Below the pieces are notes generated by a model. The model was not told the DNA's origin. It saw only the letters and a program-made list of their open reading frames with translations, and searched no databases. The position numbers and the translations under genes were made by a program. From the NCBI RefSeq assembly GCF_014651615.1, contig NZ_BMXF01000002.1:289439-353438 (forward strand): a stretch of DNA of 64,000 nt. Reading direction: 5' to 3'. Origin of the DNA: Persicitalea jodogahamensis. Its GTDB lineage: Bacteria; Bacteroidota; Bacteroidia; Cytophagales; Spirosomataceae. How positions within the stretch are numbered: position 1 is the stretch's first letter; the number at the start of each line of letters is the position of its first letter. Shown piece by piece: positions 53,925 through 62,080 of this stretch.

Positions 53925-54905
53925 ATGCTCGCAATACAAATAAAACAACCCGGCTCCGCCGACGAACTGTACCTGGCTCCCTTTCCCACGCCCAAACCCG
54001 AGGCGAACGAAATCCGCGTCCGTGTCCACGCGACGGCCCTCAACCGCGCCGACATCATGCAGCGCGAGGGAAAGTACCCGCCACCCGAAGGCGCGAGCCT
54101 GATCATGGGCTTGGAAATCGCGGGTGAAGTAGAGTCGGTGGGCGAGGACGTCACCCGCTGGCAGATTGGCGATAAGGTGTTCGGCCTGCTGCCGGGTGGT
54201 GGCTACGCGGAGTTTGCCGTGATGCACCAGGACATGGCAATGCCTATACCCGACGGCTGGGAATTTACCGATGCCGCCGCGGTGCCGGAGGTTTTCCTGA
54301 CGGCTTTCCAGGCGTTGCATTGGGTAGGAGGCCTGAAAGCAGGCGAAACCGTGCTGCTTCACGCGGGAGCGAGCGGCGTAGGTACCGCCGCCATCCAACT
54401 CGCCCAACTCATGGGGGCCGAAGTGATCGTAACCGCTTCGTCCGGTAAGCACGAGCTATGCCTGGAACTTGGCGCAAAACATGCCATCGACTACCGCAAA
54501 GGGCCTTTCTTGGAAAAATTGAAAGATCTCACCGAAGACAAAGGCGTAAACCTAATCGTGGACCCAATCGGCGGCGATTATTTTGACCAGAATATTCAAG
54601 CGCTGCAAACTGATGGTCGGCTGGTGATGCTGGCCGTGATGGCGGGCGGTAAGACGTCGGCGAACATCGGACCCATTGTGTTCAAGCGGTTGCAGATTTC
54701 AGGCACGACCCTGCGTTCCCGTAGCCGTGCGTATCAGATCAAACTCACCCAGGAGTTTAAGGATTTTGCTTACGAAGCCCTGGAAAACAAAACCATTCGC
54801 CCGGTCGTGGATGAAGTATTCTCCTGGCACGACGTTGCCAAGGCGCACCGCTACATGGAAGCCAATCTCAGTGCGGGGAAGGTAGTTTTGCAGATTAAGG
54901 AATAG
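53925..54905 (+). CDS. Quinone oxidoreductase-like, PIG3-type zinc-independent MDR
   Basis: 326 residues of the medium-chain dehydrogenase/reductase superfamily. GroES-like N-terminus (RVRVHATALNRADIMQREGKYPPPEGASLIMGLEIAGEVESVG), NADPH site VLLHAGASGVGTAAIQLAQLMGAEVIVTASS, and GGDYFDQNIQALQTDGRLVMLAV. No catalytic or structural zinc cysteines, as in the PIG3/quinone-reductase branch. Likely an NADPH-dependent reductase of quinones or activated alkenes. Stand-alone gene. Confidence 0.9.
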   Translation: MLAIQIKQPGSADELYLAPFPTPKPEANEIRVRVHATALNRADIMQREGKYPPPEGASLIMGLEIAGEVESVGEDVTRWQIGDKVFGLLPGGGYAEFAVMHQDMAMPIPDGWEFTDAAAVPEVFLTAFQALHWVGGLKAGETVLLHAGASGVGTAAIQLAQLMGAEVIVTASSGKHELCLELGAKHAIDYRKGPFLEKLKDLTEDKGVNLIVDPIGGDYFDQNIQALQTDGRLVMLAVMAGGKTSANIGPIVFKRLQISGTTLRSRSRAYQIKLTQEFKDFAYEALENKTIRPVVDEVFSWHDVAKAHRYMEANLSAGKVVLQIKE

Positions 54906-54915
54906 TTAGTTTTTG

Positions 54916-55003
54916 GGTTAAAGGGTGAATGGGAAAAGGTTAAACGGTGTTCTTCGATTACTTTTATCAAAATCTGAGCACCGTTCACCCTTGACCTTTA
55001 ACC
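54916..55003. repeat. Intergenic palindrome, 'GGTTAAAGG-GTGAA' family
   Basis: GGTTAAAGGGTGAAT...GGTTAAACGGTG on the left pairs with CACCGTTCACCC..GACCTTTAACC ending at 55003. The same pyrimidine-rich words (CCTTTAACC, TTCACCCTT) occur just before the M56 paralogs (33780-33812, 35690-35706) and in front of exbB. It ends 13 nt before the next start codon. Confidence 0.55.
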
Positions 55004-55016
55004 GAAAAAAAACTTT

Positions 55017-56204
55017 ATGATTCAAAAAATAAAAGACCTGAGCCGCGAAATGGCCGCTGATGCGGTGGCGACTCGCCGCCATTTACACCAAAATCCCGAA
55101 TTGTCTTTCAATGAGCACAAAACGGCCCGTTTCGTGGCAGACCGGCTCAAAGATTTGGGACTGGAACCGCAGGAGGGCGTGGCCGATACGGGCGTAGTGG
55201 CGCTAATCAAAGGCCGCAATCCCGAGAGCCGCGTGGTGGGATTGCGGGCCGATATGGATGCACTGCCGATTACGGAGGCTAATGACGTTCCCTACAAATC
55301 CCAAAATCCCGGCGTGATGCACGCCTGTGGTCATGACGTGCACACATCGTCGCTACTGGGGACAGCCCGAATCCTGACGCAGTTGCGGGACGAATTTGAG
55401 GGAACGATTAAGCTGGTGTTTCAGCCCGCCGAGGAGAAGGCACCGGGTGGTGCTTCTTTGATGATTAAGGATGGCGTGTTGGAAAATCCGCGTCCCGCCG
55501 GAATGCTGGGGCAGCACGTCGCGCCCAATGTACCCGTGGGGAAGATCGGTTTCCGCGAGGGAATGTACATGGCCAGCACCGACGAGCTTTACCTGACCGT
55601 TATCGGAAAGGGCGGCCACGGTGCCGTTCCCGATCAACTCATCGATCCCGTCCTGATTGCCTCGCACATTATCGTGGCTTTGCAGCAGATCATCAGCCGC
55701 AACCGGCAACCTGCCAATCCGTCGGTACTTTCGTTCGGCCGGTTTATTGCCGATGGCGTCACGAATGTGGTTCCCAATGAGGTCAAGATTCAGGGTACCT
55801 GGCGCTGCATGGACGAGGAATGGCGGGCCGACGGACTCCGCCGGATGAAGAAAATGGCTGAGGGTATGGCTGAGGCGATGGGCGGCAGTTGCGACTTTGA
55901 AATCGTGAACGGGTATCCTTTCCTGAAAAACCATCCTGAACTCACCCGCCGTACCAGAGCCGCTGCTGTGGAGTACATGGGCGCTGACAATGTGGTGGAT
56001 CTGGATCTGTGGATGGCGGGCGAAGACTTCGCTTTTTACTCACAAGTGGTTGATTCCTGCTTTTATCGACTCGGTACCCGGAACGAAGCGCGGGGTATCG
56101 TCTCGGGCGTTCACACCCCAACCTTCGATATTGACGAAAGTGCCCTGGAAATCGGGCCGGGACTGATGGCCTGGTTGGCCGTAAAAGAACTCGACCAACG
56201 CTAA
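55017..56204 (+). CDS. M20-family amidohydrolase
   Basis: 395 residues, M20D-type (N-acyl amino acid / hippurate hydrolase-like). Metal ligands appear in PGVMHACGHDVHTSSLLGTARIL, FQPAEEKAPGGASLMIKDG and a C-terminal GEDFAFYSQVVDSCFYRLGTRN. A lid domain sits at about 180-295. Cytoplasmic (no signal). Likely removes acyl groups from amino acids or small peptides; the substrate cannot be told from the context. Confidence 0.93.
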   Translation: MIQKIKDLSREMAADAVATRRHLHQNPELSFNEHKTARFVADRLKDLGLEPQEGVADTGVVALIKGRNPESRVVGLRADMDALPITEANDVPYKSQNPGVMHACGHDVHTSSLLGTARILTQLRDEFEGTIKLVFQPAEEKAPGGASLMIKDGVLENPRPAGMLGQHVAPNVPVGKIGFREGMYMASTDELYLTVIGKGGHGAVPDQLIDPVLIASHIIVALQQIISRNRQPANPSVLSFGRFIADGVTNVVPNEVKIQGTWRCMDEEWRADGLRRMKKMAEGMAEAMGGSCDFEIVNGYPFLKNHPELTRRTRAAAVEYMGADNVVDLDLWMAGEDFAFYSQVVDSCFYRLGTRNEARGIVSGVHTPTFDIDESALEIGPGLMAWLAVKELDQR

Positions 56205-56246
56205 GGGGAGTTGGTCGGGTCGGAATTTCAAAAAAGTATTGGCAGA

Positions 56247-56819
56247 TTATCTGCCGATTTCCTCGGTATAGCGCCGCGGGTCGTAACCCTTGGCGAACAG
56301 CGGATACTGGTCGAAGATGCGGCGGACGACGTTCCGGTAGTAGTTGTTGGGATTATCCTGCCCGGCGTTGAAAAGGCCCGAAGCGTAGCCACGCCACACG
56401 ACCTGATCACTCTCGGCGTCGATCAATGATACGATGAGTGTGCCTTTGTCGAGCGCATATTTGATTGGTTCGTAACGAAAGCCGTCGTTCTCGGTATCAA
56501 CCCAGGTCTTGATGACGGGCTGCATATAGCCCTGATAGCGCAGGTTGTCATAGAAGATGCCGTAGTTGACCAGCAGCGTCGGACGCTCGGCGGTCAGCTT
56601 GTAGCCCCGCGCCTGCATTTGGCGGCGGATGGATTCATAAATTTCGGTGCAGAGATTGTTTGTATCGCGCTCACATTCCAGAAATGTATAAGTTGAGTAG
56701 TCCTTAAAATTGGTTTCGTAACTGTAATCATGCTCGACGAATACTTTACGGCCATAAGAGCAGCCCGCCAGAATGAAAGCTACCGCCAGGGCAGCCAAAA
56801 GCGTAGTAGATTTCAACAT
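56247..56819 (-). CDS. DUF4136 lipoprotein
   Basis: 190 residues: lipoprotein signal MLKSTTLLAALAVAFILAGCSYG (Cys20), then the DUF4136 pattern SYETNFKDYSTYTFLECERD and IYESIRRQMQARGYKLTAERPTLLVNYGIFY, ending KGTLIVSLIDAESDQVVWRGYASGL...NNYYRNVVRRIFDQYPLFAKGYDPRRY. Envelope protein of unknown function. Confidence 0.9.
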   Translation of the reverse strand: MLKSTTLLAALAVAFILAGCSYGRKVFVEHDYSYETNFKDYSTYTFLECERDTNNLCTEIYESIRRQMQARGYKLTAERPTLLVNYGIFYDNLRYQGYMQPVIKTWVDTENDGFRYEPIKYALDKGTLIVSLIDAESDQVVWRGYASGLFNAGQDNPNNYYRNVVRRIFDQYPLFAKGYDPRRYTEEIGR

Positions 56820-56918
56820 ATACTATTTCAGGTTTTAAAGGTTAAGAAAAAGGAACGAAATATAGTTTATTAAAACGTAACAATCAACTCGTTAACAAAT
56901 TATTCACAAAGTCGTAAC

Positions 56919-57956
56919 TCAAAGGCCGATGTAATATTGCAATGCCTTTCTCATTTCTGCCGGGGCCACAGCAACGTCGTAAGCGCAGTTTCCGGCGGCA
57001 TTCAGGAGCGAAAAGCGCACTTCGTTTCCGCGATTTTTTTTATCCTGCCGGGTAAGCGAAATGATTGTCTCTACTTCGTCGGTCTGAATGGCGGTTTTGC
57101 CAAACACCGAAAACATAAACTCCTCAACCTGTTCAAGGGTTTGGCGATCAATCATTTTTTTCTGGTAAGCCAGGTAACTCTCCATCACCATCCCCGCCGC
57201 AATAGCCTCCCCGTGCATTAGGCGCTCCTTCGGTGTCTTGGCCAAAAACAGCGTTTCTACCGCATGGCCCAGCGTGTGGCCAAAGTTCAGGATCTTCCGC
57301 AATCCTTTTTCGGTGGGATCCTGCGCCACGATGGCCTGTTTGATGGCCACCGAGTGTGCAATCAGATCAGGCCAGTTTTGCCTTTCCAGATCCCTTTCCC
57401 TGATCTCGTGCCACTTTTCAACATCGGCGATCAGGCAGTGCTTCACAACTTCGGCAAAGCCCGAGCGCAGCTCACGTTCCGGCAAAGTTTCCAGAAAAAC
57501 CGGATCGATCAGTACCCGAATAGGCAACTGAAAAACGCCCAGGTGATTCTTGAACCCTTGAAAATCAATACCCAACTTGCCGCCCACGCTGGCATCTACC
57601 TGCGCGAGTAGCGTGGTAGGTACCTGGATAAAATCTATGCCACGTTTGTAGGTCGCGGCACAAAAACCACCCATGTCGCCGATAACACCCCCACCGACGT
57701 TGATAACCAACGCGTGGCGGTCGAGTTCGGCACGGGTCATGGCTTCCCAGATTTGCTCACAGGTCGCTAAAGTCTTATGTGCCTCACCAACAGGAACACT
57801 TACGACAGAATGCTTCGGAAGGTTGCTTTTAAATCGGTTGTAGCAGAATTTCCGGGTATTTGTATCGGCGATTACAATTATTTTAGAATAGTCTTTATTT
57901 TCCAGGAGGCTTTCTAAGCTACTGATAATGGGATTGATGTGTACGGAGTTGTCCAT
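56919..57956 (-). CDS. aroB: 3-dehydroquinate synthase
   Basis: Second step of the shikimate pathway: DAHP to 3-dehydroquinate, with NAD and Zn. 345 residues. NAD site INVGGGVIGDMGGFCAATYKRGIDFIQVPTTLLAQVDASVGGKLGIDF; metal/substrate residues in RSGFAEVVKHCLIADVEKW and ILNFGHTLGHAVE, followed by LMHGEAIAAGMV. Stand-alone. A -7 element lies 36 nt upstream. Confidence 0.96.
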   Translation of the reverse strand: MDNSVHINPIISSLESLLENKDYSKIIVIADTNTRKFCYNRFKSNLPKHSVVSVPVGEAHKTLATCEQIWEAMTRAELDRHALVINVGGGVIGDMGGFCAATYKRGIDFIQVPTTLLAQVDASVGGKLGIDFQGFKNHLGVFQLPIRVLIDPVFLETLPERELRSGFAEVVKHCLIADVEKWHEIRERDLERQNWPDLIAHSVAIKQAIVAQDPTEKGLRKILNFGHTLGHAVETLFLAKTPKERLMHGEAIAAGMVMESYLAYQKKMIDRQTLEQVEEFMFSVFGKTAIQTDEVETIISLTRQDKKNRGNEVRFSLLNAAGNCAYDVAVAPAEMRKALQYYIGL

Positions 57957-57991
57957 TTATTTTCGGTTAAAAAATGAGGATGGGTAGGGGT

Positions 57992-57999
57992 CAAAGATA
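57992..57999 (-). promoter_or_regulatory. -7 promoter element of aroB
   Basis: The reverse strand reads TATCTTTG (TAnnTTTG), 36 nt before the aroB ATG. Confidence 0.6.
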
Positions 58000-58139
58000 C
58001 GAGGGATGTCTGAGAGTTGGCCGTTGGTGAAAGTACTACTCCCCGAATTTTACGTACTTTTAGGGTTTTATTTCGTAGCATTGTTTTTCGGAATATTTCA
58101 TAGAAACGAAGCCGAACCAGATGGCGAGTCAGTGAGAGT

Positions 58140-58859
58140 ATGCGGATAAGCGTTGTCATTCCAACCTATAACGAAGAGGATAATATCGGCCGTTTGGTTA
58201 GCGAGCTGCGGCAATACGGCGGCACGCAACTGGCGGAGGTAATCGTTGTGGATGCCCCCAGCACAGACCGCACCGCCGAGGTGGCTCAGGCAGCCGGGGC
58301 GAAAGTCGTGGTGGCCGACCAGCCGGGTCGCGCCTGCCAGATGAATGCCGGAGCGCAGATTGCCACGGGTGAGGTACTGTACTTCGTCCATGCCGACGTG
58401 CATATTCACCCCGACTACGTCGACGACATCGAGCAGGCCGTGGCGGAGGGTTACACTCTGGGATGCTACCGCTACCAGTTCGACTCACCCCGGCTACTGT
58501 TGAAAATCAACGCCTTTTTCCAGCGTTTCGACCGGATTTGGAGCCGGGGAGGGGATCAGACGCTTTTCATTACCAAAAAAGAATTCGATCAACTCGAAGG
58601 CTACTGCGAAAAACACCGCGTGATGGAAGATTACGAGTTTATCATCAGGGCGCGGAAACAGCATCGCTTCAAGATTATCCCGAAGAACATCATCGTGTCG
58701 TCCCGTAAGTACGACGAAAACTCCTATTTCCGCGTAAACCTGGCCAATGCCGTGGTGATGTGGATGTACTTCCGGGGGGCTTCGCAACAAAAACTGATCG
58801 ATACATACAAGTCACTTATAAAAACAGAGAAATACGGCGTCAAATCAGTGGACAGCTGA
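58140..58859 (+). CDS. Glycosyltransferase family 2, TIGR04283-type
   Basis: 239 residues. GT-A core MRISVVIPTYNEEDNIGRLVSELRQYG, VVDAPSTDRTAEVAQAAGAKVVVADQPGRACQMNAGAQIATGEVLYFVHADVHIHPDYV, with HAD in place of DxD, then LEGYCEKHRVMEDYEFIIRARKQHRFKII. The R-A-x-Q-M-N-A-G block is the mark of the TIGR04283 subgroup. Product unknown; no polysaccharide cluster nearby. Confidence 0.9.
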   Translation: MRISVVIPTYNEEDNIGRLVSELRQYGGTQLAEVIVVDAPSTDRTAEVAQAAGAKVVVADQPGRACQMNAGAQIATGEVLYFVHADVHIHPDYVDDIEQAVAEGYTLGCYRYQFDSPRLLLKINAFFQRFDRIWSRGGDQTLFITKKEFDQLEGYCEKHRVMEDYEFIIRARKQHRFKIIPKNIIVSSRKYDENSYFRVNLANAVVMWMYFRGASQQKLIDTYKSLIKTEKYGVKSVDS

Positions 58860-58930
58860 TAATGAAAGTGATACAAAAGTATCGCCACGGGGTACCCGCA
58901 CTGTCCGCTGTTACTGATCGAATAATTAAA

Positions 58931-59341
58931 ATGCACACCACCAATTACTACGATACATTCATTGAAATAGCTGACGACTGTCCGGTGGGCAGGGCGGAGG
59001 TGCCGCCAATAAAGGGTGGGAAGAAGTCAGCCGCGAATCTGCAATTCGAACTGGTGCATCAAAACCCCTACCAATTTACGTCGGATGACGTAGTTTTCGA
59101 AGTATTTGCCCAGAAGCAGGATTTGACGGACAGCGAGAAGGAAGAGGGAAGAAATGCTTTTTTCTCGAAAGGCCAGCCTTGTTTTCGCGCTTCACCCTTG
59201 CCTAAAAGGTACGGCTGGGGCATCCATAGCGATGCAGAAGGAAAAATAGCCCTGGTCGCCGTCGAATCGGATGATTATCAAAAACTGGCTGAAAACAAAA
59301 AACTGAAACATACCAAAGCCATGCGCTCGAAAAGAGCCTAG
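58931..59341 (+). CDS. DUF6157 protein
   Basis: 136 residues from ATG 58931 (MHTTNYYDTFIEIADDCPVGRAEVPP); the frame is open further upstream but this opening is the conserved one. Pattern KSAANLQFELVHQNPYQFTSDDVVFEVFAQKQDL, then CFRASPLPKRYGWGIHSDAEGKIALVAVESDDYQKL and a Lys/Arg-rich end. Small cytoplasmic protein of unknown role. Confidence 0.85.
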   Translation: MHTTNYYDTFIEIADDCPVGRAEVPPIKGGKKSAANLQFELVHQNPYQFTSDDVVFEVFAQKQDLTDSEKEEGRNAFFSKGQPCFRASPLPKRYGWGIHSDAEGKIALVAVESDDYQKLAENKKLKHTKAMRSKRA

Positions 59342-59428
59342 GCAATCTCTGTCCGGAGCCAAACGCTTAACCAGAAGTCGCCAAACGGGCGGCCCCGTCT
59401 CAACTCTCAACTATCCCTTATTTACTAA

Positions 59429-60481
59429 ATGACCCCACTCATTACCGCCATTCAGCAAGTAGGCATCGGCGTCGCGGACGCCGGCGAAGCCTGGCAATGG
59501 TACCGCCGCGTGATGGGCTTCGATGTGCCTATTTTCGACGATCACGCCGAGGCTAAATTGATGATCGACTACACGGGTGGCGAAGTACACGGACGCCACG
59601 CTGTGATGGCCCTCAATATGGCGGGCGGCGGCGGATTGGAAATATGGCAGTTTACTAGCCGTACGCCGGAGGCCGTTTCATTTCAGCCCGAGCCGGGCGA
59701 TCTGGGGATTTTTGCGGTCAGGATCAAAGCCCCCGATGCTGGTTCAGCACACAAATGGCTCCAAAAACAGGCAAAAACCCAGGTCGGACCATTGAGTGAA
59801 TTTCCCGACGGACCGGGTTTTTGGGGCGTCGATCCCTACGGAAATGCCTTCCAAATCGCGGAAGACTCGTCGTGGTTCGGACATACCGAGCAGGCCGTCG
59901 GCGGCGTGGCGGGGGTTGTCATCGGTGTTTCGGATATGGACAAGGCGATTGCGTTTTACCAGACCATCCTGAACCCATGCGAGGTCGTGTATGACAAAAT
60001 CTCAGTCTTTGAGGACTTGCCCACTTCCGTGCCCAACCAGCGGTTCCGGCGGGTGGTGGTGCGCAAGAAAGTCACCGCGCACGGAGCGTTCAGCAAAATG
60101 CTCGGCAATGTCAATATCGAGCTTCTACAGGCCCTCGACCGGGAGCCGAAAAAGCTTTTCGCCAACCGCTACTGGGGGGATCTTGGCTTTATTCACGTGT
60201 GCTTCGACACGCTGGACATGGACGCCATGAAAAAGCGCCTGGCCGAAAACAACTACCCACTCACGGTGGACAGCGGCGGGTCGTTCGGTATGGAGTCGGC
60301 GGCGGGACGCTTTGCCTACGTTGAAGATCCGGACGGTACTTTGGTCGAACTCGTGGAAATTCACAAACTACCCATTCTGAAAAAAATAGGGTGGTACTTC
60401 AACATCGAAAAGCGGAAAGACCAGCGCCCGCTGCCCAATTGGATGTTGCGGTTGCTGGGATTGGGTCGGGTGAAAGACTGA
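59429..60481 (+). CDS. Double VOC-domain (glyoxalase/dioxygenase fold) protein
   Basis: 350 residues with two vicinal-oxygen-chelate modules: one from QQVGIGVADAGEAWQWYRRVMGFDVPIFDD to ~140 (ending GFWGVDPYGNAFQIAED) and one from GVVIGVSDMDKAIAFYQTILNPCEVVYD to ~310 (ending GRFAYVEDPDGTLVELVEI). Metal-ligand His/Glu positions appear in the second (GFIHVCFDTLDMDAM; LVELVE). Fold is clear; reaction is not. Confidence 0.87.
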   Translation: MTPLITAIQQVGIGVADAGEAWQWYRRVMGFDVPIFDDHAEAKLMIDYTGGEVHGRHAVMALNMAGGGGLEIWQFTSRTPEAVSFQPEPGDLGIFAVRIKAPDAGSAHKWLQKQAKTQVGPLSEFPDGPGFWGVDPYGNAFQIAEDSSWFGHTEQAVGGVAGVVIGVSDMDKAIAFYQTILNPCEVVYDKISVFEDLPTSVPNQRFRRVVVRKKVTAHGAFSKMLGNVNIELLQALDREPKKLFANRYWGDLGFIHVCFDTLDMDAMKKRLAENNYPLTVDSGGSFGMESAAGRFAYVEDPDGTLVELVEIHKLPILKKIGWYFNIEKRKDQRPLPNWMLRLLGLGRVKD

Positions 60482-60603
60482 GGGAAAAGGGAGGGGATTG
60501 AAACAGATGTGAACGAAAGTCGATCACCCAAGGCCAAGAGACCGAATCGTCATCGATTCGCTTTTGATAACATCCGCTTAACATGGACCAAAGGGATAGT
60601 CTT

Positions 60604-60611
60604 TACTTTTG
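60604..60611 (+). promoter_or_regulatory. -7 promoter element of the phosphodiesterase gene
   Basis: TACTTTTG, 25 nt before the ATG at 60636. No -33 TTG seen. Confidence 0.45.
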
Positions 60612-60635
60612 GATTTGTAATTACCAGTCGATCCC

Positions 60636-61895
60636 ATGCGCATCCTATTCCTGTCTTCCATCATTTTTCTCTACGCATCGCTCCTTTTTGGCGATCACGC
60701 TTCCCTGGCCCAAACCCGGCAGAAGAAAGCTCTTTTTGTCATCGTGGACGGCATTTCCAGCGATGTGGTTGAGAAAATCAAAACGCCCAACCTCGATGCC
60801 ATCGCAGCGGTGGGCGGATACACCCGCGCCCATGTGGGGGGTGGTAAGGGTACTTACTCGCAAACGCCTACCATTTCGGCAGTAGGGTATAATAGTCTGC
60901 TGACGGGGACCTGGGTGAATAAACACAACGTGTGGGGCAACGGTATCAAAGACCCCAACTACCACTACTGGACCATATTCCGGTTTCTGCGGGAGCAATA
61001 TCCGCATAAGCAAAGCGCGGTATTCTCCACCTGGCTCGACAACCGTACCAAACTGATTGGCGAGGGACTGCCCCAGACGAACTACCTGCGGATTCAATAC
61101 CCCTTCGATGGATTTGAGCTGGATACCGTTAATTTTCCCCACGATAAGGAAAAGCACTACATCCGCACGATTGACGAAAAAGTAACGAACGAAGCCGCCG
61201 CCTACATCCAGACAGAGGCTCCGGATTTGAGCTGGGTGTATCTGGAGTTTACGGATGACATGGGCCACCGCTACGGCGACAGCGAACAATTTCACGAAGC
61301 CATCCGCCTGATGGACGATCAGATGGGGCGCCTGTGGAAAGCTATTCAATTCCGGGAGAAAAACTTTGCCGAGGACTGGCTGCTTATCATCACCACCGAC
61401 CACGGCCGCGACGCCACTACCGGCAAAGGACACGGCGGACAGTCGGACCGGGAGCGCAGTACCTGGATGGTTACCAATGCCAAAAACCGCAACGCTCATT
61501 TCACCTCCATACCCGACGTATCCACGCCGGGCATCGTGGATATTATGCCTACTTTGGCGAGGCACCTGAATATTGCGCTGCCCAAAGAACAAGCCTTCGA
61601 GATCGACGGGGTACCCCTGATCGGTCCTCTCTCGGCGCAGCAACTTTCCGCCACCAAAAACGGCAACCACATCGACCTGACCTGGAAATCAGTTGCCAAA
61701 GCCGGAAAAGTGAAAATCTGGCTCGCACCCACCAATCAATTCAAGGAAGGCGGCCAGGACCGCTATCTGCTAATGGCCGAGGTACCCCTGTCCGATGAAA
61801 AAGCCCGGCTCGATGTGTCGAAGGTACCTTCGAAGTTTTACAAAATTGTCGTTGAAGGACAGCACAATGCGCTGAACACCTGGGTGGTGGAGTAA
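60636..61895 (+). CDS. Secreted alkaline-phosphatase-superfamily enzyme (type I phosphodiesterase/pyrophosphatase-like)
   Basis: 419 residues with a signal peptide (MRILFLSSIIFLYASLLFGDHASLAQ). First metal site KKALFVIVDGISSDVVEKIKTPNLD, nucleophile region YSQTPTISAVGYNSLLTG, then YLEFTDDMGHRYGDSEQFHEAI, LIITTDHGRDATTGKGHGG and VDIMPTLARHLNI. This matches the PF01663-type phosphodiesterase/nucleotide pyrophosphatase group. The C-terminal ~80 residues (ATKNGNHIDLTWKSVAKAGKVKIWLAPTN) form a fibronectin-like beta domain. Acts in the periplasm or outside; phosphate source unknown. Confidence 0.9.
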   Translation: MRILFLSSIIFLYASLLFGDHASLAQTRQKKALFVIVDGISSDVVEKIKTPNLDAIAAVGGYTRAHVGGGKGTYSQTPTISAVGYNSLLTGTWVNKHNVWGNGIKDPNYHYWTIFRFLREQYPHKQSAVFSTWLDNRTKLIGEGLPQTNYLRIQYPFDGFELDTVNFPHDKEKHYIRTIDEKVTNEAAAYIQTEAPDLSWVYLEFTDDMGHRYGDSEQFHEAIRLMDDQMGRLWKAIQFREKNFAEDWLLIITTDHGRDATTGKGHGGQSDRERSTWMVTNAKNRNAHFTSIPDVSTPGIVDIMPTLARHLNIALPKEQAFEIDGVPLIGPLSAQQLSATKNGNHIDLTWKSVAKAGKVKIWLAPTNQFKEGGQDRYLLMAEVPLSDEKARLDVSKVPSKFYKIVVEGQHNALNTWVVE

Positions 61896-62013
61896 ATCAG
61901 GAACCGGAGTCACTGAATTAGGGTAAACCGCGCCCGGTCGTATCGTCAAACGTTTCATTCGCGCCAGTGAATTGTCTCGATGCACAGCATGGAGTAACCC
62001 ACCGTCTGTCTCC

Positions 62014-62044
62014 TTGCAAACCTGCTCTTACTCACCTATTTTTG
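62014..62044 (+). promoter_or_regulatory. Complete Bacteroidota-type promoter of the Tricorn-like gene
   Basis: TTG at 62014-62016 and TATTTTTG at 62037-62044 are spaced by 20 nt, the usual -33/-7 arrangement (TTG, then TAnnTTTG). The ATG follows 36 nt later. Best promoter in the window. Confidence 0.75.
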
Positions 62045-62080
62045 TTGATATAACAACAATTTTTCGTCCGCCTGTCTTTC

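Noticed and set aside
58760-58930. Upstream extension of the DUF6157 frame
   Set aside because: It overlaps the end of the glycosyltransferase gene in another frame; the conserved N-terminus starts at ATG 58931.
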